This document shows positions 60,201-64,000 of a DNA stretch of 64,000 nucleotides, piece after piece. The translations under genes and the position numbers were made by a program. This DNA is from Stomorhina lunata. Taxonomy: Eukaryota; Arthropoda; Insecta; Diptera; Rhiniidae. The notes beneath the pieces are model-generated. The model was not told the origin of the DNA. It saw only the letters and a program-made list of their open reading frames with translations, and ran no database searches. The stretch's first letter is position 1. Every line of letters starts with the position of its first letter. The DNA lies in the NCBI GenBank assembly GCA_933228675.1, contig OW121742.1, positions 111,287,242 to 111,351,241 of the forward strand. The letters run 5' to 3'.

Positions 60201-63200
60201 AAAAGAGCTCAGAATCTGAGCTACTTTTCCTATAGAAAAGAGCTCAGAATCTGAGCTACTTTTCCTATAGAAAAGAGCTCAGAATCTGAGCTAATTTTCC
60301 TATAGAAAAGAGCTCAGAATCTGAGCTAATTTTCCTATAGAAAAGAGCTCAGAATCTGAGCTAATTTTCCTATAGAAAAGAGCTCAGAATCTGAGCTAAT
60401 TTTCCTATAGAAAAGAGCTCAGAATCTGAGCTAATTTTCCTATAGAAAAGAGCTCAGAATCTGAGCTACTTTTCCTATAGAAAAGAGCTCAGAATCTGAG
60501 CTACTTTTCCTATAGAAAAGAGCTCAGAATCTGAGCTACTTTTCCTATAGAAAAGAGCTCAGAATCTGAGCTACTTTTCCTATAGAAAAGAGCTCAGAAT
60601 CTGAGCTACTTTTCCTATAGAAAAGAGCTCAGAATCTGAGCTACTTTTCCTATAGAAAAGAGCTCAGAATCTGAGCTACTTTTCTTTTAGAAAAGGGCTC
60701 AGAAACTAAGCTACTTTTACCAAAGAAAAGAGCTCAGAATCTGAGATAGTTTTCCTATAGAAAAGAGCTCAGAACCTGAGCCTCACTACGGATATTCTAC
60801 CAGCAGGGATGAAGCGAGTGGCTGGAGAGTTGATGAAACTTTTATCGGCAGGAGCGGTGTGAAGCTAGGGAGCATTAGGAATCTTATGCAAAAAACTTGG
60901 ATAATACTGGGTCTCAACATCTGTTTAATTTTATAATTTGTGAAGGGATGATTCGTTTAGTTAAAATTGTACATATCGATAACAGTGGTCGAATTTCAAA
61001 ATTAGCCAAGGAATCTTTAGGTCCAATTGGAAGGGATCTGAAAAGCTTTAATGTGGGACATTTCGGGCATTTTCAATATTCTAAAAACTTAGAGATCTTT
61101 TTTACTCAAAAGGTCATAATTTTAAGATCTCATCATATATTACATCAAATAACTAGTTACATATTTTAAAAATACATTTTTTTTAAAGGATTTAAGTCAA
61201 ATATAATGTTTTTAGAAAAAAAGGCATGAACACGTAATGTAAAATTTCGATTGAATTCAATTAAATTTGATATAAAAGTAAAATTATTTGTACGGAAAAC
61301 AAAGGCATTACAAAAAAAAATGCAATGTTGGAAAAAAGAGACATTATAAATCACAAACCAGAAAAATTGCATATAAAAACAATATTAGGGGTATTCACAA
61401 GAAATAGGTTTTTTGACATAAGTCAGAATTTTGAAAGATGAGAAATCAAAAAATAGTTTCAAATAATAAAGAATGGGAACTTAAGTCATAGGCTATAAGT
61501 AGTCTAAGGGAGAACTGTCAAAGTACATTTAAGAAACGTCAAAGTACATTTTAGAAACGTCAAAGTACTAAATAATGTAGAAACGTCATGGTACTTTTTT
61601 TTTTGGTTCCTTAGTTGACCATATATTCTCAGTCTAGTTATAGTCTATGACTAAAGTTTTACAGTTATGACTTTAGGTCTAGCTTAGAGACCTAGTGAAT
61701 ACCCTTACTTTATTTGCTAAGACATTTACCACAAAACATGTTTGTTTGTCAGGTTTCATATAAAGTCATGAAACATTTTTTTTTGTTTTTTGGTCTCTCT
61801 GCACCCACAAAAAATGTCATGGAAACTGGAAAAAAAAAACTAACCCGATTGCATACCTCAAATGCATATAATGGAAATATATAAAAAAAAAACATTTGAA
61901 ACCTAAAATCAAGGAAGTAGAAAAATAGCTATGAATGACATTCATATTCATATGAAACTATTTCTATATTAAGCTTAAACTAGGGGGAGATTCGAAAATA
62001 AAAATGAAAAAAAAAAGATAATTGAATTTTAAATAATCAAAATTGATATTCACTTTCAAAAAAAATGTCTAAAGTGTAAAGTGAGGGGAAAGCTGCCCAT
62101 CACTGTTCTAAAGGTCATGTCAAACGAAAAAAAAAAAATAATTTGAATTTTTTTTATTTGTTTCATTTGACATGACCTTTAGAACAATGATGGGCTGTTC
62201 AATAATTCCTGTTATATGACGCTTTCCCTTCAGATAGAGATTAAAAAGAGTTTTCCATAAAAATGGAAATTTTTTCATAATTTTTTTTCGTTTGATATGA
62301 CCTTTAGAGCAATGATGGGCAGTTCAATAATACCTATTATATGATGCTTTCCCTTCAAATTGAGATTGAAAAGAGTTTTACATAAAAAAATTCAATAATA
62401 CGAGTTTTATGAAAGCATCAAAAACGTGTATTATTAAACTGCCCATCACTGTTCTAAAGGTCAAATGAAAAATAATAAAAAAAAAAAATTCAATAGGAAT
62501 TTTTCTTAAATTTCAAAAAATATCAATGAAAATTTTTTTAATTTTTTTTCGTTTGATATGTACTTTTGAACGGTTATATTCAGATTAAGATTAAAAAGAG
62601 TTTTAAATAGAAAAATTTCAATAATACGCGTTATATGAAAGCTTCATATAACGTGTATTATTAAACTGCCCATCACTGTTCTAGAGGTCATGTCAAATGA
62701 AAAAAATTCCAATTGAAATTTTTTGTCAATATTTTTTTTTTTTTTCGTTTGACATGTCCTTTAGAACAGTGATAGGCAGTTTAATACAAGCTATATAGAA
62801 TGAAAAGAGTTTTCCATAAAAAAAGTTGATGACAGAAAATAGGAGTTTCTATAAGAAATTTTTAAATGGAAATACCTACATAACTTTCTTATAAGCGACC
62901 TTTTCCGAAAAAAGGGACCTAGTGTGTAAAAATAAAGTTTTGAGAAAAATAAAAAATAACCATAAACGAATAATAAAATTATCAAAGTCTTATAGTAGGA
63001 ATTTTGTATGGAAATTTTGAATTGTAAGCTTTTCTTAGCTATATTTTTCGTTTTTGAATTTAGGAGTAAAATTTTAATGTGTTTCTCATTTTTATCCGTT
63101 TTTCTAAATTCTTTTAGTACGTTTTTGTGGGGTAAATCAATTTTTAACAGAAATCTAACTCATTTAATCTTATTTTAAACCCTTTTAGGTACCAGAATCC

Positions 63201-63400
63201 AATCTTTAGTCGAAACCCGTTTTTGTTTTTTTTTTTTTTTTGACACACTAGTTCCCTTTTCTCGGAGTAGGTTACATTTCTATTTAATCGACTTACCGTT
63301 TACGTTTACCGCATTCTAATACTTTCAATCTCTCCCAACCTTCTTCGGTCTTGACCCAAGCTTCACCGGGTGAGCGCCAATCTTTTGAAATGAACGGCAT
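27284..63400 (-). CDS. F-box protein, FBXO25/FBXO32 (atrogin-1/MAFbx) homologue
   Basis: Substrate-recognition subunit of an SCF (Skp1-Cul1-F-box) ubiquitin ligase; vertebrate FBXO32 drives muscle protein turnover. Coding exons: 63400-63297, 32086-31800, 31676-31495, 27825-27733 and 27667-27284. All introns are GT-AG and phases close exactly, giving 349 aa against about 355 in vertebrates. The N-terminus [20 protein letters not shown] followed by GWERL is the family signature. Exon 2 carries YESDDNNEE and [20 protein letters not shown], matching the CTLGEAFNRLDF region of the family. The F-box is in exon 4 (residues 192-222, [20 protein letters not shown]) and runs into exon 5 (WRELIRFHF). 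The Cys-rich [17 protein letters not shown] and C-terminal [11 protein letters not shown] close the family pattern. Intron 1 is about 31.2 kb and intron 3 about 3.7 kb, both packed with repeats; the other two are 123 and 65 nt. Exon assignment over 31 kb rests on phase and homology, not on a transcript. Confidence 0.9.
28203..28455 (+). repeat. Direct repeat in FBXO intron 3
   Basis: Two copies about 170 bp apart (28,209 and 28,381) of GACTACTGCACCCCATTCTT, then TCGCTT, ACTGTA and TTCTAGAG. Intronic (intron 27,826-31,494); likely a small tandem duplication of transposon debris. Confidence 0.65.
28456..29380. other. Repeat-like intron sequence, family not assigned
   Basis: Part of FBXO intron 3. 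28,740-29,170 is GC-richer than its surroundings and resembles retrotransposon material, but frames are short and I find no domain. The open frames on both strands at 28,774-29,177 overlap one another and are not convincing genes. Confidence 0.3.
29381..30640 (-). mobile_element. Tandem 3' fragments of an RTE-like LINE
   Basis: On the minus strand the copy at about 29,480-29,640 encodes [20 protein letters not shown] followed by [10 protein letters not shown], the C-terminal block typical of RTE-like non-LTR elements (W-x-W-x-x-H, then IARQAL.WNPQG). At least three partial copies (about 29,500, 29,930 and 30,270) share CCTCTATAGAAG, GAGCAATGTTGGTATTTGAC and CTTCACGTTCTAGCAGGTG. All are truncated and shifted. 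They sit in FBXO intron 3 in the same orientation as the gene. Confidence 0.7.
30830..31083 (-). mobile_element. tRNA-derived SINE-like element, copy 1
   Basis: On the minus strand it starts with a tRNA-like head (31,083 down to about 31,015): CCGTGGTATAGCAGGTTAGT fits a pol III A box and AAGTTCGATCCCC fits a B box. The body continues to about 30,830 with ATAGAATCGGATGTAGCT and GTCTGAGAGAAGTACCCCTT. The same head and body occur at 35,731-35,968. Not a tRNA gene: the stems do not close. Confidence 0.65.
31380..31480 (+). repeat. Short tandem repeat beside FBXO exon 3
   Basis: Four degenerate copies of about 22 bp around AATGATAATGCAGTTTA, ending 15 bp from the splice donor of exon 3 (31,495, minus). 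Confidence 0.6.
32087..32600. other. Start (3' end) of FBXO intron 1
   Basis: Single-copy-looking AT-rich intron next to exon 2. The acceptor on the minus strand is TTTGCCATGATAG. The open frames across this boundary on both strands are out of frame with the F-box protein and not genes. Confidence 0.5.
32601..35600 (-). mobile_element. Amplified RTE-like LINE 3' ends (about ten truncated copies)
   Basis: The motif CAGGGATTTGGTTTGTCGC (or close) recurs at about 32,921, 33,174, 33,379, 33,607, 33,802, 34,412, 34,983 and 35,553, each followed by TAGATCTTCATTTCTTATGC, a CCCAGTGGAGCATAGGGCCT block, CATACGTCATTCCATGAATA and GGCCGCTTCCCTGTGGATTC. On the minus strand the copy at 35,343-35,597 encodes [20 protein letters not shown] followed by ALRWNPQG and [10 protein letters not shown], the C-terminus of an RTE-type ORF. 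Spacing of roughly 200-320 bp suggests tandem amplification of a 5'-truncated end, not independent insertions. Confidence 0.75.
34121..35262 (+). repeat. 571-bp higher-order tandem duplication
   Basis: 34,121-34,691 and 34,692-35,262 are almost the same sequence, down to shared variants such as CTTATTCTGTTATC and CCTTATCCATGTTCTAGCAG; I noticed only isolated substitutions (TTATTCGATT against TTATACGATT). A third, more diverged unit begins at 35,263. Recent unequal exchange within the LINE-tail array is the simplest cause. Confidence 0.9.
35601..35730. other. Junction sequence between LINE tails and SINE
   Basis: Short stretch that still looks like LINE ORF read on the minus strand, then unassigned sequence. 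Confidence 0.25.
35731..35968 (-). mobile_element. tRNA-derived SINE-like element, copy 2
   Basis: Minus-strand head CCGCCGTAGTATAGGAGATT then AGTCATCCGCCTAGCAC and AAGTTCGATGCCC (A- and B-box-like), then a body that matches copy 1 through CGGAGCC, ATAGAATCGGATGTAGCT and GAGAAGTACCCCTTGTT. The two copies are clearly diverged. Confidence 0.65.
35969..36658. repeat. Intron sequence with a diverged direct repeat
   Basis: 36,411-36,490 and 36,569-36,660 are diverged direct copies: AGCTGCTTAGGGAAA, then TTAAG, TAGGC(C/T)AGAGAT and a block ending GGACTA. The Foldback-like element at 36,659 begins exactly at the end of the second copy. The rest is unassigned. The open frame at 36,249-36,440 has no recognised domain. 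Confidence 0.5.
36659..37947. mobile_element. Foldback-like element with minisatellite arms
   Basis: 1,289 bp. Both outer ends read GACTACACCATTTTCAATTG from outside in, a perfect inverted match apart from one base in the adjoining repeat. The left arm (36,675-37,200) is a 20-21-bp tandem repeat of TTTTCAATTGAAATTGAGAA; the right arm (37,365-37,935) is the same repeat inverted. The centre (37,217-37,355) is itself a palindrome: GGGTTTATATAACTCAAGC and TGAGTAAAATTTACATGT-like blocks are mirrored around TTACTGTAAC. There is no ORF. Long arms of short tandem repeats resemble Drosophila FB elements; no target-site duplication is evident. Confidence 0.8.
37948..38844. other. Intron sequence with microsatellites
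   Basis: Mostly AT-rich. Contains (GTGGTA)n at about 38,482-38,502, a (CA)n-like run near 38,328-38,345 and a (GAT)n run near 38,672-38,688. No gene recognised. Confidence 0.45.
38847..40118 (+). mobile_element. DD41D mariner-like element, copy 1 (defective)
   Basis: 1,272 bp bounded by TA dinucleotides (38,845-6 and 40,119-20). Inverted ends share GGGTGTTTTTT and GAGGTATAGAACTT. The first frame (from ATG 38,959) encodes [20 protein letters not shown], a mariner-type DNA-binding start; the second (39,203-39,943) encodes the catalytic part with [18 protein letters not shown] and [10 protein letters not shown]. There are 41 residues between the second and third catalytic Asp, so it is of the DD41D (rosa-like) group. 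A small deletion in the middle of the ORF shifts the frame at about 39,200-39,215, and a TGA replaces the expected Trp codon at 39,941-39,943, after which the frame continues 23 codons. No functional transposase is encoded. It lies in FBXO intron 1. Confidence 0.9.
40121..40214. other. Short flank between two transposons
   Basis: AT-rich intron sequence between copy 1 of the DD41D element and the older relic. Nothing else seen. Confidence 0.4.
40215..40978 (+). mobile_element. Older DD41D mariner-like relic with family P terminal arm
   Basis: Starts with about 95 bp matching the arm of the MITE at 21,806-21,993 (TGCCGCTCTCAACTCAACTC through GATATTGCGGAACTCAA). Then broken transposase: [40 protein letters not shown], then after a large internal deletion [20 protein letters not shown] and [14 protein letters not shown]. 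Again 41 residues separate the last two Asp. The middle third (including the first catalytic Asp) and the right terminal arm are missing. Distinct from the 38.8/42.8 kb family but of the same group. Confidence 0.75.
41040..42400 (+). repeat. Dimeric satellite, repeat length about 307 bp
   Basis: Two related half-units of about 155 bp alternate: one with ATAAGCCGGAATTCTCAACA and the other with ATAAGTCGCTATTCTCAACA. ATAAGCCGG recurs near 41,184, 41,491 and 41,799. Each half carries a GGGGTACCTGCC- or GAGGTACCTGCC-like block followed by TTGGACCCC and TTTTTCACTTATTTTTGTTTT. About four dimers, the last diverged. It lies between the relic at 40.2-41.0 kb and DD41D copy 2. No coding capacity. Confidence 0.85.
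42401..42829. other. Intron flank left of DD41D copy 2
   Basis: Unassigned AT-rich sequence. Possibly the tail of a satellite-bearing element; no domain or further repeat seen. Confidence 0.3.
42830..44101 (-). mobile_element. DD41D mariner-like element, copy 2 (defective, inverted)
   Basis: Also exactly 1,272 bp, flanked by TA (42,828-9 and 44,102-3), in the opposite orientation to copy 1. The translated catalytic frame (43,745-43,005) is identical to that of copy 1 over all 246 residues. I noticed only a handful of base differences (KLRP against KFRP, LET against LAT, a silent-or-near change by the second Met, one in the left flank). It carries the same mid-ORF frameshifting deletion and the same TGA near the C-terminus, so the lesions predate the separation of the copies. 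Confidence 0.9.
44254..44484. mobile_element. MITE with 32-bp perfect inverted ends
   Basis: 231 bp. Both ends read CTGTGGCTTGGTGCTAAAAG then GGCCAATGTCAA from outside in, with no mismatch. ATAT on both sides (44,250-44,253 and 44,485-44,488) is a likely 4-bp target-site duplication. The interior is non-coding. Superfamily not assigned. Confidence 0.85.
44489..45412. other. AT-rich intron sequence with a possible transposon scrap
   Basis: Includes (AT)n/(CATA)n runs around 44,950-45,020. 45,235-45,400 is noticeably GC-richer (GACTCCTCCTAGGGGCAAGA, CAGGCCGGAATGGCCAATAA) and may be a retrotransposon fragment. The 81-codon open frame at 44,581-44,826 has no domain. Confidence 0.4.
45433..48420 (+). 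repeat. 29-bp AT-rich minisatellite, forward array (about 3 kb)
   Basis: About 100 copies of a 29-bp unit made of ACATCGAAAATTTTC and TATATAAAATTTTT, with a common variant ACTTTG or ACATAG in place of ACATCG. Short flips to the opposite orientation occur near 46,262-46,300 and 47,885-47,925. A segment around 46,500-46,900 is repeated almost unchanged at about 46,985-47,300, a higher-order duplication. Open frames in it on both strands (FYIENF/KIFTSK types) follow from the repeat. It lies in FBXO intron 1 and is probably present in the pre-mRNA. Confidence 0.95.
48421..48835 (+). repeat. 21-bp minisatellite, about 20 copies
   Basis: Very regular head-to-tail copies of a 21-bp unit, AAG followed by TTTTTCTATAGAAAAA and TT. 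The 16-bp core is a perfect palindrome. Because 21 is a multiple of three, it leaves a 120-codon open frame of repeated SFSIEKL, which is not a gene. A lone copy of the same unit (AAGTTTTTCTATAGAAAAAG) also stands at the left border of the 29-bp array, about 45,415-45,436. Confidence 0.95.
48836..49861. other. Spacer between inverted 29-bp arrays
   Basis: AT-rich single-copy-looking intron. Contains inverted partners around TTAACCCTTTCAATGCCGGG (49,012-49,036) and CCGGTGTTGAAAGGGTTAA (49,724-49,743), plus 49,782-49,826, which is mirrored at 52,133-52,176. No gene; the open frame at 49,358-49,585 has no domain. Confidence 0.5.
49862..52092 (-). repeat. 29-bp minisatellite, reverse array (about 2.2 kb)
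   Basis: Same 29-bp family as 45,433-48,420 but in the opposite orientation: AAAAATTTTATATAG, then AAAATTTTCGATGT. Variants GATGTTCA and CAAAGT also occur, the latter the complement of the ACTTTG variant of the forward array. A block of several units at about 50,650-50,830 is repeated at about 50,845-51,050. Confidence 0.95.
52093..52839. other. Spacer with mirrored flank
   Basis: 52,133-52,176 (GATTTTGGGTTCTTATAT, then CCGTTGGAAAG and TTTATTTAGTCT) is an inverted copy of 49,782-49,826. Otherwise AT-rich intron, with microsatellite-like (CATA)n at about 52,516-52,531. Confidence 0.5.
52840..55460. repeat. 29-bp family palindrome (forward array joined to reverse array)
   Basis: After a short reverse stretch (52,840-52,915) the unit flips at ATAGAAAATTTCGAAAATTT and runs forward to 54,156, where it flips again at AACATCGATGTAA and runs reverse to about 55,460. 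The two long arms (about 1.24 and 1.30 kb) meet with no spacer, making a near-palindrome of about 2.5 kb. The right arm is dominated by the CAAAGT variant and the left by CATCG and CACCG, so the arms have diverged in variant content. Confidence 0.93.
55461..56229. other. Spacer, AT-rich intron
   Basis: Contains (TACA)n-like runs around 55,720-55,755. No gene recognised; the small open frame on the minus strand at 56,095-56,331 runs into the 35-bp array. Confidence 0.45.
56230..57430 (+). repeat. 35-bp minisatellite, forward array
   Basis: About 30 highly uniform copies of a 35-bp unit: AGCTCAGATTCTGAGCT (a 17-bp palindrome around one T) followed by CTTTTCTATAGGAAAAGT (a near-palindrome). The first 120 bp (56,230-56,345) are older variants in the opposite orientation; the flip occurs between about 56,340 and 56,385. 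Units from 56,640 on are almost identical. Confidence 0.95.
57431..58591. other. Loop between the inverted 35-bp arrays
   Basis: About 1.16 kb of AT-rich intron. Contains a (CATT)n microsatellite at about 58,096-58,135. No gene seen; the 98-codon minus frame at 58,310-58,606 has no domain. Confidence 0.5.
58592..60780 (-). repeat. 35-bp minisatellite, reverse array
   Basis: About 62 copies of the same 35-bp unit as 56,230-57,430, inverted: ACTTTTCCTATAGAAAAG then AGCTCAGAATCTGAGCT. The left third is rich in variants (CCCAAAG for CCTATAG). A block of variants at 58,681-58,800 recurs in the same order at 59,136-59,255, exactly 455 bp (13 units) later. A run of five units with CTAATTTTCC sits at about 60,285-60,440. 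Confidence 0.95.
60781..60860 (+). mobile_element. Non-LTR retrotransposon 3' scrap
   Basis: GATATTCTACCAGCAGGGAT then GAAGCGAGTGGCTG resembles the 3' block of family A (TATTCTTCCAGCGGGAATAA, then ACGGGTCGCAGCTG) at 20,690. Only about 80 bp remain, abutting the 35-bp array. Confidence 0.45.
60861..61387. other. AT-rich intron
   Basis: No feature recognised. The 90-codon frame at 60,897-61,169 has no domain. Confidence 0.35.
61388..61704. mobile_element. Possible MITE with short inverted ends
   Basis: GGGTATTCAC at the left and GTGAATACCC at the right are inverted ends about 317 bp apart, followed inward by TTTTGACATAAGTCA and TGACTTTAGGTCTA, which are weakly complementary. Inside is a small tandem repeat (61,515-61,600). 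Confidence 0.5.
61515..61600 (+). repeat. Short tandem repeat, GAAACGTCAAAGTAC unit
   Basis: Four copies of about 21-24 bp around AGAAACGTCAAAGTACAT, inside the putative MITE. Confidence 0.7.
62085..62790. repeat. Cluster of alternating inverted repeats
   Basis: The block TGCCCATCACTGTTCTAAAG followed by GTCATGTCAAACGAAAAA occurs at least seven times in alternating orientation (about 62,092, 62,160, 62,285, 62,435, 62,550, 62,665, 62,745), with companions AAAGAGTTTT and AATAATACG. It looks like nested or multiply inverted copies of a palindromic MITE. Confidence 0.75.
62791..63296. other. 5' end of FBXO intron 1
   Basis: AT-rich intron immediately after the first coding exon. The donor on the minus strand is GTAAGTCG. 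A T run lies at about 63,225-63,241. Confidence 0.5.
63297..63400 (-). CDS. First coding exon of the FBXO25/32 homologue
   Basis: Listed separately because it lies 31 kb from the rest of the gene. It encodes 34 residues plus two bases ([20 protein letters not shown], then [14 protein letters not shown]), ending AAACG before a GTAAGT donor. The next exon at 32086 begins with A, completing an arginine codon, and continues [13 protein letters not shown]. No other exon with matching phase was seen in between. Confidence 0.88.
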
Positions 63401-64000
63401 GTTGGTTTTGTTAAAGTTTTGTTTTTGAAACTTTGAGTTGTTGAATTTTTCTTTGAAATGGAAGTTTTGTTTTTTTTTAAGAAAAAATTTCTTTTTATAT
63501 TTTAGTTAAATAAAATTATTTATTATTTTATCACTTTCTAATTTATTACAGTTTAAACTTATTTAGCAGTGTTTCTGTGATATGATGGCAAAGTATACTA
63601 ATTATTATTATTATTAAAAATAATTTTAAACTATAGGACGGTTAAGCACTCAAGTTCTAAAAAATATATATAATTTTATTACTGGTAGCTAAAAAAAAAA
63701 GAGAAAAAGAGTAATAAAACAAGGAATTATTAGGTATTTTTATTAAAAATATATAGATTTTGAATTATTACAAACAAATAAATGTCCAGATATTATCCCA
63801 TTTTAAACTAAAAACTGTTTAAAGTCCCGTCGTAGTAAATGTTTCTATTCCCAATCCTGTCTTTTAAAAATAACCATCTATTCCCCTGTGTTTCCTATTG
63901 GCTATTTTACTATTTTACCCATCTCTGAAAATAACTGCGTTTCCCCTTCATTTTTTTATGCCACTTGTTCAATCTAACATAAAACTGGTAACCCTCTTTT
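63401..64000 (-). promoter_or_regulatory. 5' UTR and promoter region of the FBXO25/32 homologue
   Basis: The 600 bp upstream of the start codon. The bases before the ATG on the minus strand (CAAAACCAAC) suit an insect translation start, with A at -3. The sequence is AT-rich with (TTA)n at about 63,600-63,615. I cannot place a TATA box or transcription start with confidence, and a non-coding first exon outside the window is possible. Confidence 0.4.

Overview
The window is eukaryotic, AT-rich and intron-bearing, and almost certainly comes from a higher (brachyceran/cyclorrhaphan) fly; a calyptrate such as a blow fly is a reasonable guess from Drosophila-like proteins set in much longer, repeat-swollen introns. 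I could not run any search, so family names rest on recognised motifs and on exon phases that join correctly.

Genes. (1) 385-2934 (-): a large, low-complexity, polyQ-rich protein with a short coiled coil, possibly a cytohesin-adaptor (FRMD4/Stepping-stone-like) protein. (2) 10104-12199 (-): axonemal outer-arm dynein intermediate chain of the DNAI2 family, five coding exons, 586 aa. (3) 12602-15289 (+): OB-fold meiotic protein of the MEIOB / Drosophila hold'em type, three exons, 486 aa, with a zinc ribbon; its first intron is nearly filled by a 31-bp minisatellite. (4) 15383-17542 (-): a second DNAI2 paralogue, two exons, 646 aa. (5) 27284-63400 (-): an FBXO25/FBXO32 (atrogin-1) homologue of 349 aa whose five coding exons are spread over 36 kb. 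Its first coding exon (63297-63400) is separated from exon 2 (31800-32086) by an intron of about 31.2 kb, so most of the right half of the window is one intron.

Repeats. 3-10 kb and 17.5-26 kb hold non-LTR retrotransposon debris (one RNase H-bearing family appears at 3.8, 9.7 and 18-21.7 kb), an AT-rich minisatellite (7.8-9.7 kb), MITE-like inverted repeats and a mariner relic. 28-36 kb holds tandemly amplified 3' ends of an RTE-like LINE and two tRNA-derived SINE-like copies. 38.8-44.1 kb holds two nearly identical 1,272-bp DD41D mariner-like elements in opposite orientation, sharing the same coding defects, plus an older relic and a dimeric 307-bp satellite.

The most unusual feature is in intron 1 of the FBXO gene: minisatellites built from palindromic sub-motifs and arranged as inverted array pairs. 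They are a 21-bp family at 36.66-37.95 kb with matching outer ends like a Foldback element; a 29-bp family that alternates orientation over 45.4-55.5 kb, including a 2.5-kb palindrome; and a 35-bp family at 56.2-57.4 and 58.6-60.8 kb in opposite orientations. Together they occupy about two fifths of the intron and would let the pre-mRNA fold into kilobase-scale hairpins. Three families with different unit lengths, including the one inside the hold'em-like gene, share a palindromic core around CTATAG.
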